A stretch of DNA of 53,929 nt from JBCBSS01 sp039819065 (GCA_039819065.1 JBCBSS010000035.1:1-53929); one strand, 5' to 3'. Shown: positions 19,192 through 28,584, counted from the stretch's first letter. The notes: a model not told the origin generated them from the letters alone. Translations and numbers: made by a program.

Positions 19192-20044
19192 AGGCCCTCA
19201 AAGTATTCATCAACAACGAGGCAATAGTCATTGGTCCAACTCCACCCGGAACAGGAGTGATAAAAGATGTTTTGGATGAGACCTCTTCGAATTCTACATC
19301 ACCGCTCAATCTAAAACCTGACTTTCTGGTGGCATCTTCTACGCGGGTTGTGCCCACGTCTACGACAACGGCACCCTCCTTGACCATATCTGCTCCAATC
19401 AAACCTGGTTTACCCACAGCTACTACCAAAATATCCGCGTGCCTGGTATAATATCCCAAGTCTTCGGTGTATTTATGGCAAACAGAAACGGTAGCCTGTC
19501 CTTGCTCTAACATCATCATACTCAATGGTGCTCCGGCTATTCTACTGGCTCCCACCACTACACAGTGCTTACCTTTAGTCTCCACATCGTATCGCTTGAG
19601 TAATTCCATAACGCCAAACGGTGTAGCGGGTAGAAGCAATGGATGTTTAGAGACTATACTACCAAAGTTTTGGTTAGTAAAGCCGTCAACATCTTTCTCT
19701 GGGCTAATGCTTTCAGTTACGTTTTCTACCGAAATATGATCTGGGAGTGGTAGCTGCACAATGAAGCCATCAATATCTTCATCCTCGTTAAGTTGATCGA
19801 TGTGTTTGATAAGTTTTTGCTCGGATATGGTTTTCGCAAAATGCATTAAAGTATAGTCAAACCCAACGGCCTTACATGCTTTAATTTTACCACTGACATA
19901 GGTGTGGCTCGCTCCGTCGTCTCCGACTATAATGATAGCCAAGTGTGGGGCTCTATTACCTTGTTCCTTTAATTCCGTAACGCGAGCACATATTTCATTT
20001 TTAATGTCGCTCGCAACTTTCTTTCCATCAAGTATGGTAGGCAT
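19160..20044 (-). CDS. folD: Bifunctional methylenetetrahydrofolate dehydrogenase / methenyltetrahydrofolate cyclohydrolase
   Basis: Interconverts 5,10-methylene-, methenyl- and formyl-tetrahydrofolate using NADP. Length 294, normal for FolD. Family signatures: TILDGKKVASDIK at the start, catalytic Tyr and Lys in HTYVSGKIKAC, DGFIVQLPLPDH, dinucleotide-binding VVVGASRIAGAPLS and the C-terminal PGGVGPMTIASLLMNT. It sits between lepA (23 bp upstream) and queE (overlap), likely one transcript. Confidence 0.97.
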   Translation of the reverse strand: MPTILDGKKVASDIKNEICARVTELKEQGNRAPHLAIIIVGDDGASHTYVSGKIKACKAVGFDYTLMHFAKTISEQKLIKHIDQLNEDEDIDGFIVQLPLPDHISVENVTESISPEKDVDGFTNQNFGSIVSKHPLLLPATPFGVMELLKRYDVETKGKHCVVVGASRIAGAPLSMMMLEQGQATVSVCHKYTEDLGYYTRHADILVVAVGKPGLIGADMVKEGAVVVDVGTTRVEDATRKSGFRLSGDVEFEEVSSKTSFITPVPGGVGPMTIASLLMNTLRAYESRHIEIEA

Positions 20045-20067
20045 TACTAATATTTAGTGTATGTAGG

Positions 20068-21879
20068 TTAATTATCGAGTTTGAGAACGGCCATAAATGC
20101 TTCCTGAGGGATTTCTACGTTACCCACCTGGCGCATGCGCTTTTTACCTTTCTTCTGCTTCTCCAAAAGTTTCCTCTTTCGGGTAATATCACCACCGTAA
20201 CATTTGGCCAATACATTCTTTCTCAAAGCCCTAACTGATTCCCTGGCAATAATCTTTGTCCCAATGGATGCCTGAATGGCTATTTCGAACATTTGCCGTG
20301 GCAGGAGTTCTCTCAGTTTTTCACATAGCCTTTTGCCCCATTCGTAAGCTTTGTCCCTGTGAACGATGGCCGAAAGAGCATCCACTTTTTCTCCATTGAG
20401 CATAATATCCAACTTCACCATTTTGGACTCCTTGAAACCAATTAGTTCATAATCCAGGGAAGCGTATCCACGCGATATGGTTTTGAGTTTATCAAAGAAG
20501 TCGAAAACTATCTCCGATAGCGGTAATTCAAAGGTTAATTCTACCCTATCGGATGTCAGGTAAACCTGATTTTGTATTTGACCGCGCTTATCCATACACA
20601 GGGCGATAATGGCACCTATATAATCGGATTTACTGATGATCTGCGCACGTATAAATGGTTCTTCTATATGGCTAATGGTGTTAGGTTCCGGCATCTCAGA
20701 CGGCGCGTTGATATCCGATTTATCACCATTGGTATGTACAGCATGAAATTGTACTGACGGTACGGTAGTTATGACCGTCATATCAAATTCCCTCTCTAGT
20801 CTTTCCTGAACGATTTCCATGTGAAGCATGCCCAAAAAACCGCAACGGAAACCAAAACCAAGTGCAGCAGAAGTCTCAGGTTCCCAGACCAGCGATGCAT
20901 CGTTTAGCTGAAGTTTTTCCATTGAAGCTCTTAGCTCTTCAAACTCACTGGTTTCTACAGGATATATACCGGCAAAGACCATGGGTTTCACATCCTCGAA
21001 TCCTTTAACGGCTTCGGCACAAGGTCTATCAAGGTGTGTAATGGTGTCACCCACTTTCACTTCTTTAGCCACTTTGATTCCGGAAATGAGATAGCCCACA
21101 TTACCAGAACCAATTTCAGTTTTAGGCACCTGATTCAGTTGCAGAATGCCAATTTCGTCTGCGTCGTAAGTCTTGCCTGTATTGACAAACTTAACTTTGT
21201 CGCCCTTTCGGATAGTGCCGTTAAATACCCTGAAATAAACTTCAATACCTCGGTAAGAATTGAAAACAGAGTCAAAGATCATTGCTTGAAGTGGTGCATC
21301 GGGATCACCGCTGGGCGCAGGCACACGCTCAACAATAGCATTCAAAATTTCTTCTATACCGATACCTTCCTTTGCACTTGCTCTTACCACATCTTCTGGG
21401 GCACAACCGATCAAATCAACGATCTGGTCAGTCACCTCTTCGGGCATAGCACCGGGAAGGTCAATCTTATTCAATACTGGAATGATTTCCAGGTCGTTTT
21501 CTATAGCGAGATATAAATTCGAAATGGTCTGTGCTTCAATGCCTTGAGAAGCATCAACGATCAGCAAAGCACCTTCACATGCCGTGATCGACCTCGATAC
21601 TTCATAAGAGAAATCCACGTGACCCGGTGTGTCAATCAAATTGAGTGTAAAAGGCTCTCCTTCATATTCATACTCCATTTGGATCGCATGACTCTTGATG
21701 GTAATACCCCTCTCCCGTTCCAGATCCATATCATCCAACAACTGTTCTTGCATCTCGCGCTCCGTGACCGTTTGGGTCTGCTGAAGCAGCCTATCTGCCA
21801 GGGTACTTTTACCATGATCAATATGAGCTATGATGCAAAAATTCCTAATCTTCTCTAAATCTTGTGTCTTATCAGCCAT
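20068..21879 (-). CDS. lepA: Elongation factor 4 (back-translocating GTPase)
   Basis: Ribosome-associated GTPase, membrane/cytosol. Length 603, normal for LepA. G1 AHIDHGKSTLADR near the N-terminus, G3 DTPGHVDF, G4 NKIDLPGA, and the LepA-specific C-terminal domain with RKRKLLEKQKKGKKRMRQ and QEAFMAVLK. It is first of a lepA-folD-queE run. Confidence 0.98.
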   Translation of the reverse strand: MADKTQDLEKIRNFCIIAHIDHGKSTLADRLLQQTQTVTEREMQEQLLDDMDLERERGITIKSHAIQMEYEYEGEPFTLNLIDTPGHVDFSYEVSRSITACEGALLIVDASQGIEAQTISNLYLAIENDLEIIPVLNKIDLPGAMPEEVTDQIVDLIGCAPEDVVRASAKEGIGIEEILNAIVERVPAPSGDPDAPLQAMIFDSVFNSYRGIEVYFRVFNGTIRKGDKVKFVNTGKTYDADEIGILQLNQVPKTEIGSGNVGYLISGIKVAKEVKVGDTITHLDRPCAEAVKGFEDVKPMVFAGIYPVETSEFEELRASMEKLQLNDASLVWEPETSAALGFGFRCGFLGMLHMEIVQERLEREFDMTVITTVPSVQFHAVHTNGDKSDINAPSEMPEPNTISHIEEPFIRAQIISKSDYIGAIIALCMDKRGQIQNQVYLTSDRVELTFELPLSEIVFDFFDKLKTISRGYASLDYELIGFKESKMVKLDIMLNGEKVDALSAIVHRDKAYEWGKRLCEKLRELLPRQMFEIAIQASIGTKIIARESVRALRKNVLAKCYGGDITRKRKLLEKQKKGKKRMRQVGNVEIPQEAFMAVLKLDN

Positions 21880-22137
21880 TGGCGCTTACAGAATAGCTTA
21901 TTAAATATGAATCGGCAAAATTAGACAATAATTGGATGTAAATTAAGCGCCTGAGACTGTAAACTTGATTTTATTTCCGATAAGGCTTTTGGATTGGTTC
22001 TGTAAAAAATGAAGACCAGAAAGGCTTAAGGCCATTGAATATTCATCGTCTTCTTTTTGGTTAATTACGTCCTCTCAGCACAGAACGAGACAAATTACCA
22101 AGATGAAGGGAAAATAGAATTGAAGTACTTTGTGCCA

Positions 22138-22833
22138 TCACTTCAGTGTGAGTCGAGCCAAGTACTGAGACATGTCATCTTCAAACAGCTTCTCAAATGA
22201 CCAGCCTTTTTCATCGGCTACCTTAGACAGTGAATCCTGATCGATATAAAGCCATTGAAACCAGTCACTTTTGGTTCCTTGGTATTCATACTGGTAATCC
22301 AATTGTCCGTAATATGTATTTTCAGGCCTAGCTATTTCTTCATCTTCATAGAGGTAGGATATGTCACTGGAGTCAAGTAGGATTTGGCCTCCAGGTTTGA
22401 GTAAGGTGCGAAAGTGATCTAATGCTGTAGTCAGTTTTTCCATGGTCCCAACAATGCCAAGGCCGTTCATAATGAGAAGAAGGGTATCGAATTTAGCATC
22501 CTTATACTGCCACAGGTCATAGTTTACGATCGTTTTTACGCCTAACTTCTCCATTACTTCTACCAATAAAGGAGAGTTATCAAGAGCAAATACCTCCTTC
22601 CTCTGATCTTGAAGACAAATAGAAAATGCACCTGCTCCTGCGCCTATATCTAAAGTGGTGCCGTTACATTCGTGCAAGGCAAGCAATTCCAAATCGGTCA
22701 GCTCTTCCTGTGTCCTGAAAAAAACTTCTAATGGCATTTCCTCGGCCTCAGCGTATTTATTGTTAATCCACAACGCATCCAATTGATGGCCTTCATAATA
22801 ATCCAGTGCCGCACGACCTAAAATATCTTTCAT
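22138..22833 (-). CDS. Class I SAM-dependent methyltransferase
   Basis: Predicted SAM methyltransferase; substrate unknown. From the ATG at 22833 the protein has 231 residues. The SAM-binding glycine loop reads LDIGAGAGAFS, followed by an acidic strand end FALDNS that should hold the ribose hydroxyls, and FDTLLLIMNGLGI and LKPGGQILLDSSD as later Rossmann strands. The frame stays open further up to a GTG at 22932 that would overlap the TerB-like gene by 23 bp, but the extra residues look unlike this family; typical members begin near MKDILGRAALDYYEG. Confidence 0.85.
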   Translation of the reverse strand: MKDILGRAALDYYEGHQLDALWINNKYAEAEEMPLEVFFRTQEELTDLELLALHECNGTTLDIGAGAGAFSICLQDQRKEVFALDNSPLLVEVMEKLGVKTIVNYDLWQYKDAKFDTLLLIMNGLGIVGTMEKLTTALDHFRTLLKPGGQILLDSSDISYLYEDEEIARPENTYYGQLDYQYEYQGTKSDWFQWLYIDQDSLSKVADEKGWSFEKLFEDDMSQYLARLTLK

Positions 22834-22909
22834 TCTTGTTGTTCTATAACCAGCAGACTCAATCGAAAGCGCGTTATGAGGACACATCATAATGGGCGCT
22901 AGTGGGATG

Positions 22910-23320
22910 TTAGTGATCCTTGAGGTAGGCACTCACTCTCTCTTTGATCTTGTCGCGGTCCTCGCGGTCCTCGGGATCAATGAAGCTTGTCGATACAAGA
23001 TCAAATAAAACATTCTCATCGTAGCCCAGTTTCTTGAGCACTTTAGAACAGAACTTCATTTCTTCTTTATGGATCTTACCATCGATTTTCATGACTAATA
23101 CCAGGTCGGTCATTAGTTCTACTTTTTGGTCGGTAGTGAAGGCTTCGAGAGAAGGTATGGTGTCTGAGGCTTCTGTACTAGCGATTATTTCATCTACGTC
23201 CTGATCGGAAATAGCATCGGAAATACCTATTTCCCTGATGAATTGCAGTTCGGAATCATCAGTCTCGCCGTCTATTTTAGCCATTTGGACTAGAATACTT
23301 AGGTGTGGATTATTAGCCAT
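22910..23320 (-). CDS. TerB-like tellurite-resistance/co-chaperone family protein
   Basis: Small helical protein of 136 residues resembling the TerB/DjlA N-terminal fold: paired helices carrying AKIDGETDDSELQFIREIG (about 14-32) and VMKIDGKIHKEEMKFCSKVL (about 76-95), each with an acidic I-D-G metal-site-like turn. TerB-like proteins bind divalent metal and act in membrane stress responses; the specific role here is unknown. No terC or other ter genes lie nearby. Confidence 0.78.
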   Translation of the reverse strand: MANNPHLSILVQMAKIDGETDDSELQFIREIGISDAISDQDVDEIIASTEASDTIPSLEAFTTDQKVELMTDLVLVMKIDGKIHKEEMKFCSKVLKKLGYDENVLFDLVSTSFIDPEDREDRDKIKERVSAYLKDH

Positions 23321-23493
23321 TTACAAAATTTTGTCGATTAGTCTGTTATGAGTGCCTTTAGACATTCAAATTTCATGCAAGTTAATCAGAAGTGGAACGA
23401 AAAAAAGGTCGTCCACTCATTATAAAGTGCTGAAAATATTAAAGTTACCATTTATCGATCTTATTATCTGTTCTTGGTGTTTATATTTAGCAT

Positions 23494-24069
23494 ATGAACT
23501 TTCTAGCCCACCTTTATTTGTCCGGTGATTCACCAGAGTTGATGGTGGGTAACTTTATAGGGGATTTTGTAAGAGGCAAGCAAGTAGAATCGTTTGACAA
23601 AAAGGTCAAGCAAGGTATTCTACTGCACCGGGCCATTGACGAATTCACTGACTCACACCAAATCGTTTCTGCCAGTAAGAGTCGTTTGTGGGGACGCTAC
23701 CGTCACTATTCGGGGGTCATTGTGGATATATTCTATGATCATTTTCTGGCCAAGAATTGGGATCAATACAACACGCTATCCTTAGAACGATATGCAGCTG
23801 AGTCTTATCAAACCTTACAGGATTTCGGTGATGTGTTACCACAAAAGGTGCATTATATTTTGCCTCACATGATCGAACACAACTGGCTGGTGAGCTATGC
23901 TAGCATTGAGGGGATTTACCAGGTAATGCAGGGCATGTCCAGAAGGGCTACTTTCGATTCGAAAATGGAGCATGCTACACAGGATTTAGAGGAGCATTAT
24001 GCTGCGTTTGAAAAGGAGTTTACTGATTTCTTTCCCCAGCTTATAGAGCATTCGAAAAGCTTTTGGTAA
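23494..24069 (+). CDS. Acyl carrier protein phosphodiesterase family protein
   Basis: Resembles AcpH (DUF479), which removes the 4'-phosphopantetheine arm from acyl carrier protein. Length 191 residues, as expected. The hallmark N-terminus MNFLAHLYLSG and VGNFIGDFVRGK are present, with the HD-like metal ligands His6, Asp in FIGDF and His/Asp in LHRAIDEFTDSH, plus VDIFYDHFLAKNW. The start is fixed by the conserved first residues. It is transcribed divergently from the TerB-like gene and appears monocistronic. Confidence 0.9.
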   Translation: MNFLAHLYLSGDSPELMVGNFIGDFVRGKQVESFDKKVKQGILLHRAIDEFTDSHQIVSASKSRLWGRYRHYSGVIVDIFYDHFLAKNWDQYNTLSLERYAAESYQTLQDFGDVLPQKVHYILPHMIEHNWLVSYASIEGIYQVMQGMSRRATFDSKMEHATQDLEEHYAAFEKEFTDFFPQLIEHSKSFW

Positions 24070-24141
24070 AGCTACATTCTAGGGTAAAAGTCTCTAATAA
24101 CTCTTCATTTATTCTTTTCAATCTTACCAGAACCTTACACT

Positions 24142-24197
24142 GCGTACTAAATAGTACGCCAAACTCATTTGTCGAGTGAATAAAATCACTCACCGAC
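24142..24197. other. Two short hairpins in an otherwise empty region
   Basis: GCGTACT-AAAT-AGTACGC is a perfect 7-bp hairpin (24142-24159), followed by a second with GAGTGA/TCACTC arms and outer GTC/GAC (24171-24197). They lie 70-130 bp after the acpH-like stop, in a 357-bp stretch (24070-24426) with no convincing gene. Neither has a U-run, so they are not typical terminators. Confidence 0.4.
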
Positions 24198-24426
24198 AAT
24201 ACAGTCAAACTCATCCAAATGGTGGTTTATAGTTTACACTTTTTCTTGTCTGCCACGTAAAATAATGTAGACGCTAAACCTAAACCTTACAACATTATGG
24301 TAATAGGAAACCTAAAGAGAAGTGCATCTTTAAAACGATTGATCATAGTGACCGTAGCCGCGTAATTGACTAAGATACTTACTAATAGAAATAAGACACA
24401 ACCTGAACAACAACCTAACACAACCG

Positions 24427-24565
24427 AGAGGCTGTCTCAAAAGCTGTCTTTTCGACCATCGGGAGAAATCTTACTCGACTCAAGGCATTGATTATCAGGG
24501 GAGTAAGATTTCTCATTGCATTCGAAATGACATTAAAACGGGCTTTTGAGACAGCCTCTTTTTTT
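24427..24565. repeat. Nested inverted-repeat element ending in a T-run
   Basis: Outer arms are a perfect 18-bp inverted repeat (24427-24444 and 24542-24559, AGAGGCTGTCTCAAAAGC). Inside it is a second perfect 14-bp inverted repeat, GAGAAATCTTACTC (24463-24476 and 24501-24514). A seven-T run follows on the plus strand, so it may also terminate plus-strand transcripts. Similar GGCTGTCTCAAAA-bounded elements are, from memory, dispersed in Bacteroidota genomes, so a REP/MITE-like mobile repeat is the best reading. The inner arms resemble REP-type 'signal' hairpins. It directly abuts the Kazal gene stop. Confidence 0.75.
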
Positions 24566-24782
24566 AACAAGGCCCTTGTGTAAAACTGGTTACTCCTGCA
24601 TTCCCGGCCAGACAATCATTGTTATAAGTTACGCCATCGCATCCGCAAACCGGATCGATTACCTGTGGGCAGACATCATTCCGCTTCGCGTTCTCATCTA
24701 TGCATGTAGATGACGGTGCATCGTCTTCGCAAGCGCTGAATATGAAAAACGCCAAAACAATAGTAAGTAGTTTATAGCGCAT
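24564..24782 (-). CDS. Kazal-type serine protease inhibitor domain lipoprotein
   Basis: Tiny predicted lipoprotein of 72 residues. Lipobox FSAC with Cys18 followed by Glu-Asp-Asp. The mature part is a single Kazal-like domain with the six cysteines Cys27, 38, 46, 48, 57 and 72 and the signature DPVCGCDGVTYNNDC. Kazal domains inhibit serine proteases by presenting a loop; bacterial members are poorly studied. The start is 3 bp after the stop of the BNR-repeat gene, so the two are probably co-transcribed. Confidence 0.85.
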   Translation of the reverse strand: MRYKLLTIVLAFFIFSACEDDAPSSTCIDENAKRNDVCPQVIDPVCGCDGVTYNNDCLAGNAGVTSFTQGPC

Positions 24783-24784
24783 GG

Positions 24785-27604
24785 TTATTTCACTTCAAAT
24801 TTCACCTCACTACTCACAGTACCATTGACGAATTTTATTTTGTATTTGCCTTTAGCCGCATATTGAGTGTTTTCGCCAACCGTTTTCTTTTTCTTCTTGC
24901 CGTCTTCTTTGGTCTTTAGCCCCCAAGAATAAGTATTGAAGCCTTTTACACTCTTGCTTGAGTCCTTCCACACCAGTTTGTTATCTGCATCATACACTTC
25001 GATATTGACATTGCCCGCATCATTTCCCACATAGTAAATCACGCTCGTTTTAGGCTCTCTTGGTTTCAGGTATGGATAAGGTTTTTCTCCCCAGTTTTCA
25101 GAATGTCTTACGGTCGCCGGTGAGGCACCAAAAGCCATTACACCCTTATCAAGCCCTTCTTCAGCTAATTTGTGAAAGGGTTTAACATCCAGGATATAGA
25201 TGCTTCTACCATGCGTTCCGACCACTAATTCTTTATCTCTCGGGTGTACGATCATATCGTAAGACGAGACATTAGGGATGGCATTAAGCAAGTGCCAGTT
25301 GTTGCCTTGGTCAAAGCTAACATAAGTGCCGTTATCAGTACCGGTATAGACTATATCCTCATGGCTTGGGTCTTCTATTACCACATTCACGGTAATATTA
25401 GGAAGGTTGCCTTTGATAGATGTCCAATTCTTTCCGTAGTCATCGCTTTTATATAAGTAGGCACTGAAATTGTCATTGCGGTAGCCATTTAAAGAAGCAT
25501 AAACGCGCCCTTCCTGATGATGCGAGGCGTAGATATTACTCACCCAAAGATCTTTGGGTAGATTGTTTGAAACAAGCTGCCAATCCCCACCGCCACTTTT
25601 CGTTAATTGGATATTACCATCATCAGTTCCTACATAGATCAACCCAAACTTCATTGGTGATTCAGCAATGCTGGTAATGGTAGAGAAAGGGACATTACCC
25701 TGGATTTTGTTTTTGGTAAGGTCCGGACTGATGGCATCCCAATCGTCTCCCTGATCAAGGCTGCGGAAGAGCTTTTGAGCTCCCATGTAGACGATATCAG
25801 GGTTATGCTTACTCAGTACCACGGGTGTTCTCCAATTGAACCTCAAGGTGGGCTCACCTATGTCATGCTGGGCTGTAATACGTTTTGTCTTTCTAGCGGC
25901 CCGGTCAATTCTGAAATAGTTGCCAAACTGAAAGCCGGCGTATACTAACTTACTATTTCTAGGATCTGGTGCCACGTACATACCGTCGCCTCCAAATACG
26001 CGTTCCCAATGCCTAGTGCGGTTCGGCACTGATCTGGATGATCCAAAATAAGTACCGTTATCCTGCAAGCCCCCGTACACATTGTACGGCTTTTCCATAT
26101 CGACATTGACGGTGTAGAATTGTCCTACTGAACTGTTATTGATATGCCTCCAAGTTGCTCCACCGTCATAAGATGAATACAACCCACCATCATTGCCCAA
26201 TAGTACATGTTGTGAATCGTTGGGATTTACCCAAACGGCGTGATGGTCAACGTGTACATCTCCAATAGAGTCGATGCGGGCATAGGTCTTACCTCCATCG
26301 ATCGACTTTAGTAATGGAACACCATAAATGTAAACAGCATCCGGGTTACTAGGATCAACTTTTACTTCTCCGAAATAGTATCCATAAGTGAAGTAAACAC
26401 CTTCCAAATCGTAACTATTGACCTTGTCCCAGGTCTCGCCATAGTCATCAGAGCGGTAGAGTTCAGCGCCTTTGATCTTCGTATCGAATAAAGCGCGGTT
26501 GGCATCTCCGAAATACTCTGACAGTGCTTTTGGTTCATATTTCCCTTTTCGCACTTGTTTCTTGACCAGCTTGGCACCATATTTTTTAGGAAAGCCATTG
26601 TCTTTTAGAAACTCGTCCAATTGCTCTTCATCCAGTTTCAAGAACTCGTCTTTACTCATTTCAATGAAGTCGGTAATCTTGAGCTTACCATCATCCTTTT
26701 GTTCCTTTTTCTCTTTGGTTTCCTGCTGACTATCCAGCACAGCGTAAAGTATATTGGGTTGACTGGTGCAGATATCTAGGCCTATTCTACCTACATCCTT
26801 ACCTTCTGCAAAACCGTTGGTTATTTTCTTCCATGTCTCACCACCATCATCGGATTTGTAAATGCCAGAACCAAGGCCATTACCTTTGAAATCCCAGGCT
26901 TTTCTGGTGCGCTCCCATGCTGAGGCCCACAGCTGATTAGGATTTTCAGGGTTAATAACCAAGTCTATTATACCAGTGCTATCGTTGATGTATAAGGTCT
27001 TTCTCCAACTCTTACCACCATCAGATGATTTGAAAACTCCTCGGCCTTCATTATGTGTGTAAAGCGCGCCTAATGCCCCTACCCAAACCACATCAGGGTT
27101 GTCAGGGTGGACAAGCACACGTCCCACATGTTGCACATCACCAAGACCGATAAAATCCCAGTTTTCGCCACCATCTGTAGTTTTATAGACGCCGGAACCG
27201 GCATAGCTTGATCGGCTACTGTTTTTCTCACCTGTACCGACGTAGATCACCTTCTTATCCGAAGGTGCCAGGGCTATATCACCTATAGTCAAACTTCCCT
27301 GATTGTCAAAGATGGGTTCAAAGGTGATGCCGTTGTTGAGGGTTCTAAAAACACCCCCTGAGGCATAGGCCACATAATACTCTTTGACATCTTTCTCATT
27401 CACCGCGATGTCCACAATTCTACCACCTTGTACTACTGGGCCTATATTTCTAACCGGATAGTTTTCCAGAATGGATTGAGCAGCTAGTTTTTCCCTGGCC
27501 TTAATGGCATTCTGGATATCTTCAGCAGAAGATGGGCCGTTTTGTGCGTATGTAGTAAGGCTGGCTAATGAGAGAATAGCCAGTAGGTAGATAGTCCTGA
27601 TCAT
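24785..27604 (-). CDS. Secreted BNR/Asp-box (VPS10/sortilin-like) beta-propeller protein
   Basis: Predicted exported protein of 939 residues from the ATG at 27604 (signal peptide ending TYAQ); another ATG at 27643 would add 13 residues before the signal. About ten Asp-box repeats of the S-x-D-x-G-x-x-W type are visible, among them TTDGGENWD, SSDGGKSWR, SDDGGETWK, SDDYGETWD, SYDGGATWRH, SDDYGKNWTS and SFDQGNNW, giving one or two large beta-propellers. A Lys-rich charged insert lies between repeats (about 290-360), and the C-terminus looks like an Ig/FN3 strand sandwich. Annotated relatives are often called glycosyl hydrolase, but no catalytic residues are evident, so a binding role is as likely. 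Confidence 0.85.
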   Translation of the reverse strand: MIRTIYLLAILSLASLTTYAQNGPSSAEDIQNAIKAREKLAAQSILENYPVRNIGPVVQGGRIVDIAVNEKDVKEYYVAYASGGVFRTLNNGITFEPIFDNQGSLTIGDIALAPSDKKVIYVGTGEKNSSRSSYAGSGVYKTTDGGENWDFIGLGDVQHVGRVLVHPDNPDVVWVGALGALYTHNEGRGVFKSSDGGKSWRKTLYINDSTGIIDLVINPENPNQLWASAWERTRKAWDFKGNGLGSGIYKSDDGGETWKKITNGFAEGKDVGRIGLDICTSQPNILYAVLDSQQETKEKKEQKDDGKLKITDFIEMSKDEFLKLDEEQLDEFLKDNGFPKKYGAKLVKKQVRKGKYEPKALSEYFGDANRALFDTKIKGAELYRSDDYGETWDKVNSYDLEGVYFTYGYYFGEVKVDPSNPDAVYIYGVPLLKSIDGGKTYARIDSIGDVHVDHHAVWVNPNDSQHVLLGNDGGLYSSYDGGATWRHINNSSVGQFYTVNVDMEKPYNVYGGLQDNGTYFGSSRSVPNRTRHWERVFGGDGMYVAPDPRNSKLVYAGFQFGNYFRIDRAARKTKRITAQHDIGEPTLRFNWRTPVVLSKHNPDIVYMGAQKLFRSLDQGDDWDAISPDLTKNKIQGNVPFSTITSIAESPMKFGLIYVGTDDGNIQLTKSGGGDWQLVSNNLPKDLWVSNIYASHHQEGRVYASLNGYRNDNFSAYLYKSDDYGKNWTSIKGNLPNITVNVVIEDPSHEDIVYTGTDNGTYVSFDQGNNWHLLNAIPNVSSYDMIVHPRDKELVVGTHGRSIYILDVKPFHKLAEEGLDKGVMAFGASPATVRHSENWGEKPYPYLKPREPKTSVIYYVGNDAGNVNIEVYDADNKLVWKDSSKSVKGFNTYSWGLKTKEDGKKKKKTVGENTQYAAKGKYKIKFVNGTVSSEVKFEVK

Positions 27605-27663
27605 GGTAATGGTTTTGCTTTTGTTTTGGCTAAAAATAACCATTAATCAGTAATTGAAAAGAT

Positions 27664-28158
27664 TTGAATTATTTTAGCGGTAGTTTTAAAATCCTTACTC
27701 TCAAATCCGACGTGATCGTATCCAAGCCTAAGTTTAATACACTTTTTTCCCTGGGTTTCTTTTTAGCAGCAGCCTACACTTTCTTCTTCATTTCACTTAT
27801 CTATATTCTCAATAATCCGCTAAAGTTTGAATGGTATCACGTTGCTGGCACGGTCATTCTCGGGCCTATCGCTTTGGGTGTCACGGTTAGAACTTTGGTA
27901 GGGTATAAAATTGTAACCATCAGTAAAGAGAAGGTCAAGATCAATTACAAGTTCAGGTTCTCGAAGAAACAATTGAATTTGAAGGATCTTGAGCTTTGGA
28001 AAGAAACGACCATAAAGACCTTGTCCGCGCCATACAAGGAGCTGGAAATGAAATTCAATAACGGTAAGAAACTGAAGCTAAGTATGCAAGAACACACTGA
28101 TTACAAAAAGGTGGTCAATTACCTGAATAAGAAGTGTGCTAAAAAGCGTCAATCTTAG
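27664..28158 (+). CDS. Membrane protein with two transmembrane helices and PH-like domain, unknown function
   Basis: Not recognised by name. About 164 residues from a TTG at 27664; a GTG at 27712 is the main alternative and no ATG fits. Two hydrophobic helices (about 27-51 and 57-78) are followed by a short basic/beta-strand domain (YKIVTISKEKVKINYKF, NGKKLKLSMQEH) resembling bacterial PH-like domains. It is divergent from the BNR gene (59 bp) and 24 bp before crcB, so a joint transcript with crcB is likely. Confidence 0.65.
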   Translation: MNYFSGSFKILTLKSDVIVSKPKFNTLFSLGFFLAAAYTFFFISLIYILNNPLKFEWYHVAGTVILGPIALGVTVRTLVGYKIVTISKEKVKINYKFRFSKKQLNLKDLELWKETTIKTLSAPYKELEMKFNNGKKLKLSMQEHTDYKKVVNYLNKKCAKKRQS

Positions 28159-28182
28159 TGCTGAATTATAATACCGCTGTCC

Positions 28183-28560
28183 ATGTTTAAATCTCTGCTC
28201 ATTATAGGTCTTGGAGGGTTCTTCGGAAGCATCTCTCGCTATTTGGTCTACATTTGGATGGGCAAACGATTTGCTGGCGCTTTCCCTTATGGCACTTTTC
28301 TGGCCAACATCCTGGGGTGCCTTTTTCTCGGTGTACTATTTGGTCTGGCTGAAAGGGAAAATGTACTCACTCCACAATGGCGCTTATTCCTAGCTACCGG
28401 TTTCTGTGGAAGTTTCACCACTTTCTCAACTTTTGCTTTTGAAAATGTAGCGTTGCAACAGAAGGGTGATTATGCCACAATGCTCATCTATACTGGCCTG
28501 AGTGTGGTACTTGGTTTTATGGCGGCCTATCTAGGTTTCGCATTAGCGAAAGGTGCCTAG
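28183..28560 (+). CDS. crcB: Fluoride ion channel
   Basis: Fluoride exporter of the CrcB/Fluc family, inner membrane, functioning as an antiparallel dimer. Length 125 residues with four hydrophobic helices. Signatures: GGFFGSISRYL at 11-21 and FCGSFTTFSTFAFEN at about 70-84, which carry the pore Phe and Na+-site Thr/Ser residues. No fluoride riboswitch is seen in the short upstream gap. Confidence 0.96.
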   Translation: MFKSLLIIGLGGFFGSISRYLVYIWMGKRFAGAFPYGTFLANILGCLFLGVLFGLAERENVLTPQWRLFLATGFCGSFTTFSTFAFENVALQQKGDYATMLIYTGLSVVLGFMAAYLGFALAKGA

Positions 28561-28584
28561 TCCTACTTTAGCATAGCTAAGCTT

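Noticed and set aside
21880..22137. Possible element in the 258-bp gap after lepA's start
   Set aside because: No palindrome, motif or open frame beyond chance was seen.
22834..22932. Extended GTG start of the methyltransferase
   Set aside because: The extra residues do not match the family and would overlap the TerB-like gene; the ATG at 22833 fits better.
24297..24365. 22-residue ORF MVIGNLKRSASLKRL... in the gap after the acpH-like gene
   Set aside because: Too short, no homology signal I can recognise, no terminator after it; probably chance, though a leader peptide cannot be excluded.
24415..24615. Minus-strand frame of 66 codons across the inverted-repeat element
   Set aside because: It runs through both arms of the repeat and into the Kazal gene; its composition reflects the repeat, not a protein.
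28567..28579. TTAGC-ATA-GCTAA mini-hairpin between convergent crcB and CarboxypepD_reg genes
   Set aside because: Stem of five A/T-rich pairs and no clear T-run; too weak to call a terminator.
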